From assembly GCA_046758005.1 (NCBI GenBank), contig JBHHZJ010000024.1, positions 1-38,319 on the forward strand: DNA of 38,319 nucleotides, written 5' to 3'. Positions 15,678 through 25,526 of the stretch are shown in pieces; position 1 is the first letter of the stretch; the number at the start of each line of letters is the position of its first letter. Source of the DNA: JBHHZJ01 sp046758005 (GTDB lineage Bacteria; Pseudomonadota; Alphaproteobacteria; Kiloniellales; J153). The position numbers and the translations under genes were made by a program. Under the pieces are notes generated by a model that was not told where the DNA came from, did no database searches, and saw nothing but the letters and a program-made list of their open reading frames with translations.

Positions 15678-17264
15678 ATGAAAAGACTGCTCGCGTGCCT
15701 TCTGTGGGCGGCGCTCGCCGTGACCGGCGGCCAGGCCGGGGCGGGGACCCCGAAGGACACCCTGGTCATGGCCAAGAACATCGACGACATCATCTCGCTC
15801 GACCCGGCGCAGGTGTTCGAGTTCTCCGGCGGCGAGGTCATCGCCAACATCTACGACCGGATCACGATGTACGAGCCGGAGAACCTGACCAAGCTGGTGG
15901 GCGGCGTCGCCGAGAGCTGGGCGTTTAGCGACGACGGTAAGACCATCACGCTCAAGGTCCGGCCGGGGCAGACCTTCCACTCGGGTAACCCGGTGACGGC
16001 CGAGGACATCGCATTCTCGCTCCAACGGGTGGTCAAGCTGGACCAGCCGCCGTCGTTCATCCTGACCCAGTTCGGCTGGACGAAGGACAACGTCGACGAC
16101 CTGGTCAAGGCGCTCGACCCCTCGACCGTCCAGGTGACCATCACCGAGGACTTCTCGCCGGGGCTCGTGCTCAACGCGTTCTCGGCCGGCGTCGGCTCGG
16201 TCGTCGACAAGAAGACCGCGCTGGCGCACGAGAAGGACGGCGATCTGGGGCACAAATGGCTGAACACGCACAGCGCGGGCTCGGGCGCCTTCAAGCTCAA
16301 GTCCTGGAAGGCGAACGAGTCGGTGATCCTGGAGGCCAACCCGAATTATCGCCACGGCGCGCCGAAGATGAAGCGCGTCATCCTGCGCCACGTGCCGGAA
16401 CCGGCGCCGCAACGGCTGCTGCTCGAGAAGGGCGATGTGGACATGGCCCGGGACCTGCACGCGGACCAGCTGGCCGGCCTTCGAGGAAAGCCGGGGATCG
16501 CGATCGATACCTTTCCGAACGCCCTGATCCAGTACGTGGCGACCAACGCCAGGCACCCGATCCTGGGCAATCCCAAGGTCGAGCAGGCACTGCGCTGGCT
16601 GATCGATTACGATGGGATGGCCAACACCTTCCTCAAGGGCACCTTCAAGGTGCACCAGGCGTTCTGGCCATCGGGCATGTGGGCGTCGCTGACGGACAAG
16701 CCCTACACGCTCGACGTGGCCAAGGGCAAGGAGCTGCTCGCCGAGGCCGGCTATCCGGACGGCTTCGAGGTCACGATGGATGCCTTCAACACCTCGCCGT
16801 TCCAGGAAATGGCGCAGTCCATTCAACAGACGTTCGGCAAGGCGGGCATCAAGGTGAACATCCTCTCGGCCGAGAAGAAGGCGGTCTACACCAAGCACCG
16901 GGCGCGCAAGCACGAACTGATCCTGTCCGGCTGGTCGCCGGACTATGCGGATCCGCACTCCAACGCCGACGCTTTCGCCTCCAACCCGGACAACCGCGAC
17001 GAGGCGAAGCTGACGGGCGTGCTCGCGTGGCGCAACGGTTGGGACATGCCCGATATCACGGCTATGACGGCCAAGGCCCGCACCGAGCTCGACCTGGACA
17101 AGCGCGAGCAGATGTACCTCGACATCCAGCGGGAGGTGCAGAAGCGCGGGCCTTTCAACATCATGTTCCAGGGGATCAACCAGGTCGCCCGGCGCGACAA
17201 CGTCAAGGGTTTCGTCTCCGGAGCGCTGTTCGACCAGACCTACTATCGCAACGTGACGAAGTAG
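15678..17264 (+). CDS. Peptide/nickel-type ABC transporter, substrate-binding protein (family 5)
   Basis: This 528-residue solute-binding protein captures ligand in the periplasm for the importer encoded downstream. A signal peptide is clear (MKRLLACLLWAALAVTGGQAGAG). Family-5 hallmarks follow: NIYDRITMYEP, VAESWAFSDDGKTITLKVRPGQTFHSG, and LLAEAGYPDGFEVT. A ribosome binding site AGGGAG lies eight bases before the ATG. The substrate could be a di- or oligopeptide or another small solute. This family is promiscuous and the sequence does not decide. The 242-base gap after folD suggests its own promoter. Confidence 0.92.
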   Translation: MKRLLACLLWAALAVTGGQAGAGTPKDTLVMAKNIDDIISLDPAQVFEFSGGEVIANIYDRITMYEPENLTKLVGGVAESWAFSDDGKTITLKVRPGQTFHSGNPVTAEDIAFSLQRVVKLDQPPSFILTQFGWTKDNVDDLVKALDPSTVQVTITEDFSPGLVLNAFSAGVGSVVDKKTALAHEKDGDLGHKWLNTHSAGSGAFKLKSWKANESVILEANPNYRHGAPKMKRVILRHVPEPAPQRLLLEKGDVDMARDLHADQLAGLRGKPGIAIDTFPNALIQYVATNARHPILGNPKVEQALRWLIDYDGMANTFLKGTFKVHQAFWPSGMWASLTDKPYTLDVAKGKELLAEAGYPDGFEVTMDAFNTSPFQEMAQSIQQTFGKAGIKVNILSAEKKAVYTKHRARKHELILSGWSPDYADPHSNADAFASNPDNRDEAKLTGVLAWRNGWDMPDITAMTAKARTELDLDKREQMYLDIQREVQKRGPFNIMFQGINQVARRDNVKGFVSGALFDQTYYRNVTK

Positions 17265-17280
17265 GTCCCGCACCGGGCTC

Positions 17281-18351
17281 GTGGCTGTCGGTACGCACGA
17301 GCGAGGACACGCGACGGGAGCAGGCCGCGGCCTGCTCCCGTTGGCCCTCGCCGCCAAGACGGCGCACGTTGTCGTTTCGGTCGCGCTCACGTTCCTGGGC
17401 CTGACCGCGGTTACCTTCGTCATCGGCCGGGTCATCCCGATCGACCCGGTCATCGCCATCGTCGGCGACCGGGCGCCGCAGCAGGTCTACGAGCGGGTCC
17501 GCCTCGAGCTCGGCCTCGACCGGCCGCTCTACGAGCAGTACTGGACCTACCTCATCAAGATCCTGAACGGCGAGTTCGGCACCTCGGTGCTGACCTCGCA
17601 CGAGGTCCTGGAGGACATCCTCCGCTTCTTCCCGGCGACCCTCGAGCTGGCCACGGTGGCGACCTTTCTCGGCGTGCTGCTCGGCGTACCCCTGGGTGTC
17701 GCCGGCGCGGTCCACCAGGGACGGCTGGCCGATCACTTGATCCGCGTGTTCGGCCTGATCGGCTACTCCGTACCCGTGTTCTGGCTCGGCCTCGTGGGCC
17801 TGCTGGTGCTGTACGCGCAACTCGACCTGGTGCCCGGTCCCGGCCGGCTCGACCTTTACTTCGAGGACCTCGTCGAGCCGGTGACCGGACTGATCCTGCT
17901 CGACGCCGCCCTCGCCGGGGAGTGGGAGGTCTTCGGCAATGCCTTCTCCCATCTCGTCCTGCCGGGGTCGATCCTGGGCTACTACTCGCTGGCCTACATC
18001 GCGCGCATGACGCGCAGCTTCATGCTCGACCAGCTGAGCCAGGAGTATGTCACGACCGCCCGGGTCAAGGGCATGTCCGAGCGGCGCGTCATCTGGCGCC
18101 ACGCCTTCGGCAACATCCTGGTTCCGCTCATCACCGTGATCGCGCTCAGTTACGCCAACCTGCTCGAGGGCTCGGTCCTGACCGAGACCGTGTTCGCCTG
18201 GCCCGGCCTCGGCCTCTACATCACGCAGTCGCTGTTCAACGCCGACATGAACGCGGTCTTGGGCGGCACCATCGTGGTCGGGACCTGTTTCATCGGGCTC
18301 AACATGCTCTCCGACCTGCTCTACCAGTTCGTCGATCCGAGGGCGCGATGA
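17281..18351 (+). CDS. Peptide-type ABC transporter permease (DppB-like)
   Basis: The 356-residue inner-membrane permease has the DppB/OppB layout. An N-terminal membrane helix with FVIGRVIPIDP is followed by a soluble loop (LGLDRPLYEQYWTYL) and then the helix bundle. The ATPase-contact EAA-like segment is around VTTARVKGMSERRVIWRHAFGN. The start is a GTG at 17281, 16 bases after the binding-protein stop. It forms the channel with the next gene, whose start overlaps its stop. Confidence 0.92.
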   Translation: MAVGTHERGHATGAGRGLLPLALAAKTAHVVVSVALTFLGLTAVTFVIGRVIPIDPVIAIVGDRAPQQVYERVRLELGLDRPLYEQYWTYLIKILNGEFGTSVLTSHEVLEDILRFFPATLELATVATFLGVLLGVPLGVAGAVHQGRLADHLIRVFGLIGYSVPVFWLGLVGLLVLYAQLDLVPGPGRLDLYFEDLVEPVTGLILLDAALAGEWEVFGNAFSHLVLPGSILGYYSLAYIARMTRSFMLDQLSQEYVTTARVKGMSERRVIWRHAFGNILVPLITVIALSYANLLEGSVLTETVFAWPGLGLYITQSLFNADMNAVLGGTIVVGTCFIGLNMLSDLLYQFVDPRAR

Positions 18352-19286
18352 GCGCGATCGAGCGCAGCGCATCGACGAACGCCGTGCGCCGCCTGCGCGT
18401 CTGGCTGCTGACCGACACGCCCGGGTCGGCCTTCCAGGCAAGCTGCGGGCGCTGGTATATCGCCTGGATCGCTTTGCGGCGAAATCCGCTCGCCTGCGCC
18501 GGCCTGCTGATCGTCGTGGGTTTGCTGCTCATGGCGATCTTCGCGCCGTGGCTGACCGCGACCTCGGGCATCGAGCAGACCCTGCAGGACCGCCTGCTTC
18601 CGCCCGGGGCCGCGCACTGGTTCGGCACCGACGAGCTTGGCCGCGACATTTACGACCGTGTCGTCTGGGGCTCGCGACTCACGCTCTACATCGTCGTGCT
18701 GGTCGGGGTCATCGTCGTGCCTGTGGGCCTGGTGGTCGGCACGACGGCCGGGTACGTCGGCGGCGTGCTCGACTCCGTGCTGATGCGCATAACCGACATC
18801 TTCCTGGCCTTTCCGCGCCTGATCCTGGCGCTCGCTTTCGTCTCGGCGCTCGGCCCCGGGATCGAGAACGCGGTGCTCGCGATCGCGCTCACGACCTGGT
18901 CGCCGTACGCCCGAATCGCGCGCGCCGAGACGATCACCGTGCGCAACAGCGAGTACATCCTGGCGGCCAAGCTGCAGGGCGCCTCGCCGCTGCGCATCCT
19001 GTACGGGCACATCGTGCCGATGTGCATCTCCTCGGTGATCATCCGCCTGACGCTCGACATGGCGGGGATCATCCTGACCGCGGCGGGCCTGGGCTTCCTC
19101 GGCCTGGGCGCACAGCCGCCGCTGCCCGAGTGGGGCGCGATGATCTCCACCGGGCGACAGTTCCTGCTCGACCAGTGGTGGGTCGCGACCGTGCCGGGCA
19201 TCGCAATCTTCGTCGTCAGCCTGGGCTTCAACCTGCTCGGCGACGGCCTGCGCGACGTGCTCGATCCCAAGACCGGTGGCGGTTGA
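18348..19286 (+). CDS. Peptide-type ABC transporter permease (DppC-like)
   Basis: This 312-residue partner permease has the DppC N-terminal segment (IALRRNPLACAGLLIVVGLLL), the HWFGTDELGRDIYDRVVWGSR motif conserved in DppC/OppC, and the coupling segment EYILAAKLQGASPLRILYGHIVP. The ATG at 18348 overlaps the DppB-like stop and the TGA overlaps the ATPase start. An open frame reads through the preceding gene but is not coding there. Confidence 0.93.
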   Translation: MSAIERSASTNAVRRLRVWLLTDTPGSAFQASCGRWYIAWIALRRNPLACAGLLIVVGLLLMAIFAPWLTATSGIEQTLQDRLLPPGAAHWFGTDELGRDIYDRVVWGSRLTLYIVVLVGVIVVPVGLVVGTTAGYVGGVLDSVLMRITDIFLAFPRLILALAFVSALGPGIENAVLAIALTTWSPYARIARAETITVRNSEYILAAKLQGASPLRILYGHIVPMCISSVIIRLTLDMAGIILTAAGLGFLGLGAQPPLPEWGAMISTGRQFLLDQWWVATVPGIAIFVVSLGFNLLGDGLRDVLDPKTGGG

Positions 19287-20137
19287 TGGCCGACAAACCC
19301 CTGCTCGAAGTCGAGGACCTGCACGTCGATTTCGCCACGCCCAAGGGCCTGGTCGAGGCGGTGCGCGGGGTCAGCTTCTCGCTCGGGCGGGAGAAGCTGG
19401 GCGTGGTCGGCGAATCGGGCTCCGGCAAGTCGGTGACGGGGCGCGCGATCCTCAAGCTCGTGCCGCCGCCGGGGCGCGTGCGCGCCGCGCGCCTGGAGTT
19501 CGACGGCATCGACCTGAACGGCGCCGACGAGCGCGCCATGCGCCGCATCCGCGGCGAGCGCATCTCCATGGTCATGCAGGACCCGAAGTTCTCGCTCAAT
19601 CCCGTCATGACCGTGGGCGAGCAGGTCGCCGAGGCCTATCGCATCCACGGCGAGGCCTCGAAGCGCGAGGCCAGGCGCCGCGCCCTCGAGATGCTCGAGG
19701 CGGTGCGCATCCGCGACCCGGAGCGGGTCTACCGCGCCTACCCGCACGAAGTCTCCGGCGGCATGGGCCAGCGCATCATGATCGCCATGATGCTGATCCC
19801 CGACCCGGACCTCCTGATCGCCGACGAGCCGACCTCCGCGCTCGACGTGACCGTCCAGCTCCAGGTGTTGGCGATCCTCGACGACCTGGTCACCCAGCGC
19901 GGCATGGGGCTCATCTTCATCAGCCACGACCTCAACCTCGTGGCCTCGTTCTGCGACCGGGTGCTGATCATGTACGCCGGACGGATCATGGAGCTGTGCG
20001 ACGCCAAGCGGCTGGGCGAGGCCGAGCACCCGTACACCCGCGGCCTGCTCGGCTGCCTGCCGCGGATCGACGCCGGCGGCGCCGCCGACCTGCCGGTCCT
20101 GAGCCGCGATCCGGCGTGGCTGGAACAGGGCGTGTGA
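19286..20137 (+). CDS. Peptide-type ABC transporter ATPase (DppD-like)
   Basis: This 283-residue cytoplasmic ATPase powers the importer. The Walker A motif is GESGSGKS near residue 46. The signature is SGGMGQR, and Walker B is LLIADEPTSALDVT. The oligopeptide-transporter C-terminal motif HPYTRGLLGCLP is present. It is shorter than the about 320-330 residues common for DppD because the C-terminal tail after that motif is brief. It overlaps the permease stop and ends four bases before the second ATPase. Confidence 0.93.
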   Translation: MADKPLLEVEDLHVDFATPKGLVEAVRGVSFSLGREKLGVVGESGSGKSVTGRAILKLVPPPGRVRAARLEFDGIDLNGADERAMRRIRGERISMVMQDPKFSLNPVMTVGEQVAEAYRIHGEASKREARRRALEMLEAVRIRDPERVYRAYPHEVSGGMGQRIMIAMMLIPDPDLLIADEPTSALDVTVQLQVLAILDDLVTQRGMGLIFISHDLNLVASFCDRVLIMYAGRIMELCDAKRLGEAEHPYTRGLLGCLPRIDAGGAADLPVLSRDPAWLEQGV

Positions 20138-20141
20138 GGCG

Positions 20142-20927
20142 ATGATCGAGGTCGAGGGCCTGTCCGTCACCTTCGGCCGCGGCGCGCGCGCCGTGCGCGC
20201 CGTGCGCGAGGTCTCCTTCCGCGTTGCGCAGGGCGAGAGCTTCGGACTGGTGGGCGAGTCGGGCTCCGGCAAGTCCACCGTCCTGCGCGCGCTCTGCGGC
20301 CTCAACCCGAACTGGACCGGGCGCATGGTCGTGGGCGGCGAGGCGTTGCGGCCGCGCCGCGACAAGGCGTTCTTCAAGCTGGTCCAGATGGTTTTCCAGG
20401 ACCCCTACGGCTCGCTTCACCCGCGCCACACGGTCGACCGCATCCTGGCCGAGCCGATCGCGATCCACGGCCTGGGCGGGGCCGACCGGCGCATCACGCG
20501 GGCGCTGGAGGAGGTGGGTCTGGGGCCCCAATTCCGCTATCGGTACCCGCACCAGCTTTCCGGCGGCCAGCGTCAGCGGGTCGCGGTCGCCCGCGCGCTG
20601 ATCCTGGAGCCCAGGGTGCTCCTGCTCGACGAGCCGACCTCCGCCCTCGACGTCTCGATCCAGGCGGAGGTGCTGAACCTGTTGCGCCGGGTCAAGCGCG
20701 AGCGGGGGCTGACCTACATCCTGGTCAGCCACAACCTGTCCGTTGTCGCGCACATGTGCGGGCGCCTAGCGGTCATGAACCGCGGCGCGATCGTAGAGGA
20801 GCTGACCGTGGAGCAACTCCGCGCCGGCTCGCCCAGGCACCCCTACACCAAGCAGCTCCTGACCGCGAGCCTCGGTTACGACCGTGCCGCGATCGACCGG
20901 TTCGAGGACTTCGCGGAGGCGGGGTGA
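20142..20927 (+). CDS. Peptide-type ABC transporter ATPase (DppF-like)
   Basis: The second ATPase of the importer, 261 residues. Walker A is GESGSGKST, the signature LSGGQRQR, Walker B LLLDEPTSALDVS, and the C-terminal HPYTKQLLTA is the oligopeptide-ABC motif. Like its partner it is short for the family, which usually exceeds 300 residues, and lacks the longer C-terminal tail. It closes the five-gene operon that began at 15678. Confidence 0.93.
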   Translation: MIEVEGLSVTFGRGARAVRAVREVSFRVAQGESFGLVGESGSGKSTVLRALCGLNPNWTGRMVVGGEALRPRRDKAFFKLVQMVFQDPYGSLHPRHTVDRILAEPIAIHGLGGADRRITRALEEVGLGPQFRYRYPHQLSGGQRQRVAVARALILEPRVLLLDEPTSALDVSIQAEVLNLLRRVKRERGLTYILVSHNLSVVAHMCGRLAVMNRGAIVEELTVEQLRAGSPRHPYTKQLLTASLGYDRAAIDRFEDFAEAG

Positions 20928-21032
20928 TACCAATTGAGGCACGGGGCGACGCGGGCGCTCGCCGGTATCGGCGCGCCGGGATGCGCGGCGCACAGGCATC
21001 CGTGGGGGGTTATCGCCCGCCGCTCCGGTCGC

Positions 21033-21524
21033 TTATCCACGATGCCGCCCGGCCAGGATCAGCGCCGCGTACCAGATCAACGCGACGGCCTCGTAGGCCA
21101 GATAACGACCCCACGCGCGCACAGGCTCCTCGCGCCAGCCGCCCGCGGCCGCGCTTGCCTTGGCCCGCACGCCGACGCTGCGGAAGGCGAGCAGGGCCCG
21201 GGGCACGTGTAGAAAGTCGGTGACGACCAACGCCGAGCGCCAACCGCGCGCCCGCATGATGCGCGCGGAGAAGGCGGCGTTCTCCAGAGTCGAGAGCGAT
21301 TCGGCCTCCAGGACGATTCGATCGTTCGGCACGCCCGCCGCGAGCGCCCGGTCCCGCATGACCTCCGCCTCGACGGCGGCGCGCCGCCCCCGGCCCGTGA
21401 GCAGAATCCGATCGGCCCTGCCCTCGTCGAACAGTCGAACCCCGTGCGCGATGCGGCGCCTCAGGGCGGTGTCCGGCCCGCCCAGGACTACGATGACGTC
21501 GAATTTCCGGGACGAGCGCGACAC
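21033..21524 (-). CDS. YdcF family (DUF218) protein
   Basis: The 163-residue protein has the DUF218 fold: VIVVLGGPD at the N-terminus, then RADRILLTGRGRR, NDRIVLEAESLSTLENA, and SALVVTDFLHVPRAL. A C-terminal hydrophobic segment (YEAVALIWYAALIL) may be a membrane helix. The start is set at GTG 21524, because longer frames run into the adenine deaminase gene and give Arg/Ser/Pro-rich sequence. It lies 31 bases behind that gene on the same strand, so the two may be co-transcribed. Exact function is unknown. Confidence 0.75.
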   Translation of the reverse strand: MSRSSRKFDVIVVLGGPDTALRRRIAHGVRLFDEGRADRILLTGRGRRAAVEAEVMRDRALAAGVPNDRIVLEAESLSTLENAAFSARIMRARGWRSALVVTDFLHVPRALLAFRSVGVRAKASAAAGGWREEPVRAWGRYLAYEAVALIWYAALILAGRHRG

Positions 21525-21555
21525 CGGCCGCCGGCTCCGAGGTGCGACCCGGCGC

Positions 21556-22560
21556 TCAGTGCGCGGCCGCGTAGGCGTCGAGGCGGGCGATGAGCGCGTC
21601 CTTCTCGGCGCGATCAAGGAACGAGGCCTCGAAAGAGTTGCGCGCCATCCGCACGACCTCGTCCCGGGTCAGGCCGAGGGCCTCTTGCACCGCCACGTAG
21701 TTCTCGTTGACGTAGCCGCCGAAATAGGCCGGATCGTCGGAGTTCACGGTGGCGAACAGGCCCTTGCGCAACATGGTTCGCAGGGGGTGGTCCTCGATGT
21801 TCCCGACCACGCCGAGCTTCACGTTGGACAGCGGGCAGACGGTCAGCGGCACCCTGTCGCGGGCCAGGCGCGCGACCAGCGCCTCGTCCTCGAGCGCGCG
21901 GTTGCCGTGGTCGATGCGCGCGACGTGGAGCACATCGAGCGCCTCGCGGACGTACGCGGCCGGCCCTTCCTCGCCGGCGTGGGCGACGGCGAGCAGCCCC
22001 TCGGCGCGGGCGCGGGCGAACACCTGCTCGAACTTGCCCGGCGGGTGCCCGACCTCCGCGGAGTCGAGCCCGACGCCGACGATCCGGTCCTTGTAGGCCA
22101 GCGCCTCGTCGAGCGTCTTTTCGGCGTCGGCCGCATCGAGGTCGCGCAGGAAGCACAGGATCAGCTTGCTCGTGATCCCCAGCTCCGCCGCGCCGTCGCG
22201 CAGCGCGCCGTGGATGCCCTCGATCACGGCGGCGAACGGCACGCCGCGCCCGGTGTGGGCCTGGGGATCGAAGAAAATCTCGGCGTGCAGGACGTTCTGC
22301 TCCCGCGCCTTGGTCAAATACGCCCAGGTCAGGTCGTAGAAGTCCCGCTCCGTCAGCAGGACCTTCATGCCCTGGTAGTAGATGTCCAGGAAGTCCTGCA
22401 GGTTGCGGAAGTCGTAGGCGGCGCGCAGCGCCTCGACCGAATCGTAGGGCAGGTCGACGCCGTTGCGCGCCGCGATGGCGAACATCAGCTCCGGCTCGAA
22501 CGTGCCCTCGATGTGCAGGTGGAGCTCGGCCTTGGGCAAGCCCGCGATGTAAGATCTCAT
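21556..22560 (-). CDS. Adenine/adenosine deaminase family enzyme, probably adenine deaminase
   Basis: This 334-residue metal-dependent deaminase has the family landmarks KAELHLHIEGT (zinc ligands), VAHAGEEG, RIDHGNRALED, CPLSNVKLGV and VNSDDPAYFGGY. The NLQDFLDIYYQGM and HAEIFFDPQAHTGRG segments are those of the adenine deaminase subgroup of the adenosine deaminase family. The reaction would be adenine to hypoxanthine plus ammonia. The divergent neighbour is a hypoxanthine phosphoribosyltransferase, which would use that product, supporting adenine over adenosine. The start at 22560 gives the family N-terminus. The frame open further upstream is a shadow. Confidence 0.85.
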   Translation of the reverse strand: MRSYIAGLPKAELHLHIEGTFEPELMFAIAARNGVDLPYDSVEALRAAYDFRNLQDFLDIYYQGMKVLLTERDFYDLTWAYLTKAREQNVLHAEIFFDPQAHTGRGVPFAAVIEGIHGALRDGAAELGITSKLILCFLRDLDAADAEKTLDEALAYKDRIVGVGLDSAEVGHPPGKFEQVFARARAEGLLAVAHAGEEGPAAYVREALDVLHVARIDHGNRALEDEALVARLARDRVPLTVCPLSNVKLGVVGNIEDHPLRTMLRKGLFATVNSDDPAYFGGYVNENYVAVQEALGLTRDEVVRMARNSFEASFLDRAEKDALIARLDAYAAAH

Positions 22561-22608
22561 GGATGTCTCCGGGCGGTCCGTGTCGTGGATGCGCGGTTGC
22601 CGTGTTAT

Positions 22609-22629
22609 ATCGTGTGCCGCACGATTATA
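22609..22629 (-). promoter_or_regulatory. Palindrome over a perfect -10 in the deaminase / HPRT divergent promoter region
   Basis: ATCGTG (22609-22614) and CACGAT (22620-22625) form a dyad around TGCCG. On the minus strand a perfect TATAAT (22624-22629) overlaps the dyad, placing the deaminase transcription start inside it. On the plus strand TTATAT (22605-22610) touches the other arm. No good -35 is obvious for either direction. The layout suits a repressor operator shared by the two genes. Confidence 0.45.
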
Positions 22630-22704
22630 GGAAAGTGGTTGCACCGGGGCGAAGGAACGTGAGAGGACCGCGTGGCGCCTACGGTGGGCCTCCGGGGAAC
22701 TCCA

Positions 22705-23232
22705 ATGACGCCGGATTCGGTCGAACCGCTCTTCTGCGAGGCGGACATCGCCCGGCGGGTCAGAGACCTCGCCCGCGAGATCGCCGACGGGATTCCCGGC
22801 GACTTCACGATCGTCGCCGTGCTCAAGGGCAGCTTCGTCTTCGTGGCCGACCTGGTCCGGGCGTTGGACGCACTTGGCCGCCGGTCGCGCATCGATTTCA
22901 TCCGGCTCAGCAGTTACGGCGCGGACACGACGAGCAGCGGCGAGGTGCGCCTGGCCGGGGCGGCTCCCGCCGGGATCGCCGGGCGCAAGGTCCTGCTGGT
23001 CGACGACATCGTGGATACGGGGCGCACGCTGGTCTATGCGCGAGAGCTTCTGGAGGCGCAAGGCGCCCAGGAAGTGTGGACCTGTGCGCTCGTCGACAAG
23101 CCAAGCCGGCGCGAGGTCGACTTCACCGCCGATTTCGTCGGCTTCGTCGTGCCCGACATCTTCGTCGTCGGTTACGGCATCGACTATGCCGAGGAGTACC
23201 GGCACCTGCCCTACATCGGGGCGCTGCGGTGA
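22705..23232 (+). CDS. hpt: Hypoxanthine phosphoribosyltransferase
   Basis: The type I phosphoribosyltransferase converts hypoxanthine (and usually guanine) plus PRPP to IMP or GMP. The PRPP-binding motif is VLLVDDIVDTGRT near residue 100. The FTIVAVLKGSFVFVADLVRAL and RIDFIRLSSYG segments are typical of bacterial Hpt, as is VVGYGIDYAEEYRHLPYIG at the C-terminus. The ATG at 22705 gives 175 residues and the expected length. A GTG at 22672 would add 11 residues. It is transcribed away from the adenine deaminase gene. Confidence 0.93.
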   Translation: MTPDSVEPLFCEADIARRVRDLAREIADGIPGDFTIVAVLKGSFVFVADLVRALDALGRRSRIDFIRLSSYGADTTSSGEVRLAGAAPAGIAGRKVLLVDDIVDTGRTLVYARELLEAQGAQEVWTCALVDKPSRREVDFTADFVGFVVPDIFVVGYGIDYAEEYRHLPYIGALR

Positions 23233-23422
23233 GCGGGTCGGGGCCGGCGTTCCGGCTCGGCCGGTTGGCCCTTGCGCAGGATGACGGCGCGCCCCCGGCG
23301 CGCGCGATGCCCGGGCGGCCCCGTCACGCCGTCCTCGAAATCACCGCGCCTCCTGCGCCCAAACGCCGCACGCGTACCGCCGAGGGTGGACGCGGGCGCG
23401 GCGCTTCCCGATAATCGCGGCC

Positions 23423-24127
23423 ATGACCGGCAGCATCGACGCGCTTTTCGCGGCAACGGCTCTCTTCGTCGGCGGCCACTTCCTGCTGTCCAGCCGTCCG
23501 TTGCGGCGGCCGCTCGTCGGGATGTTGGGGCCGCGCGGCTTCCTGCCCGTGTATTCGGCCGTGGTCGCCGTGGCCTTCGTCTGGATGGTCACCGCCTACG
23601 GCAGCGCGCCCTACGTCGAGGTCTGGACGCCCGCGCCGGCCGCGCGCTGGATTCCCGTTGCGGTCATGCCGGTCGCGATCTTCCTGGTCGTGGCGGGGTT
23701 GACGACGCCGAACCCGACCATGGTGGGTGCCGAACGCGCGGTCGACATCGGGGGCCCCAAGAACCCGGCGACCGGCATCATCAGCATCACGCGCCATCCG
23801 TTCCTCTGGGGCACGACGCTCTGGGCGCTGTCGCACCTCGCGGTCAACGGCGACCTGGCGAGCCTGATCTTCATGGGCGGCATCCTGGCGCTCAGCCTGG
23901 GCGGCATGGCGCACATCGACCTGCGCCGGGAGGACGCGCTGGGCGCGGCCTGGGGCCCGATCAAGCTGACCACCAGCGTGCTGCCCTTCGGCGCGGTGCT
24001 GAGCGGGCGCAACCGGATCGACTGGAAGGGCATCGGCTGGCAGCGCCCGGCGGCCGCGCTCGTGCTCTACGCCGCCCTGCTCCACGCCCACGCCTGGCTC
24101 TTCGGCGTCAGCGCCCTGCCGGGGTGA
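23423..24127 (+). CDS. NnrU family membrane protein
   Basis: The 234-residue protein has about six hydrophobic segments and the NnrU signatures: GGHFLLSSRPLRRPLVG near the N-terminus, then GAERAVDIGGPKNPATGIISITRHPFLWGT and GGMAHIDLRREDALG. NnrU proteins are often found with nitrite and nitric oxide reductase genes, but none are visible here. It stands alone, 190 bases after hpt, and converges with argG. Confidence 0.85.
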   Translation: MTGSIDALFAATALFVGGHFLLSSRPLRRPLVGMLGPRGFLPVYSAVVAVAFVWMVTAYGSAPYVEVWTPAPAARWIPVAVMPVAIFLVVAGLTTPNPTMVGAERAVDIGGPKNPATGIISITRHPFLWGTTLWALSHLAVNGDLASLIFMGGILALSLGGMAHIDLRREDALGAAWGPIKLTTSVLPFGAVLSGRNRIDWKGIGWQRPAAALVLYAALLHAHAWLFGVSALPG

Positions 24128-24142
24128 AAGGCGCAGCCAATC

Positions 24143-24162
24143 AAGATCAACGCCTTGATCTT
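24143..24162. other. Inverted repeat between convergent nnrU and argG
   Basis: AAGATCAA (24143-24150) is exactly complementary to TTGATCTT (24155-24162) around CGCC. It stands 16 bases after the nnrU stop in the gap between two convergent genes, where a transcript-end hairpin would be expected. The stem is A/T-rich and lacks a T-run, so terminator activity is uncertain. Confidence 0.3.
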
Positions 24163-24320
24163 AACAGGGTGGTGGGTGGCAAGTTGCTGGAAGTCAATCG
24201 AAAAAGCCGCTCGCCTAAAGGGCCCACGCACGACTCGACAAGCCGGAATTGCCCCTGGCCGAAATTATCTTTCCGAGGCGCAGGCGCCCCGAGCCTTCCT
24301 GGAGGTCCCGCCTGCGGTCG

Positions 24321-25526
<1,206 letters not shown>

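Noticed and set aside
14685..17459. A 924-codon open frame on the minus strand over folD and the binding-protein gene
   Set aside because: It is antisense to two clearly recognisable genes and has no family-like motifs. Long antisense frames are expected at this GC content.
23229..23414. Small forward open frame of about 60 codons after hpt
   Set aside because: It is Arg/Pro/Ala-rich, has no recognisable domain, and its GTG start overlaps the hpt stop. It fits random GC-rich sequence.
24143..24162. ATCAA-CGCC-TTGAT as a possible further FNR-type box
   Set aside because: The half-sites are in the reverse order and spacing (TCAA first, TTGA second), and no gene starts nearby. A hairpin is the simpler reading.
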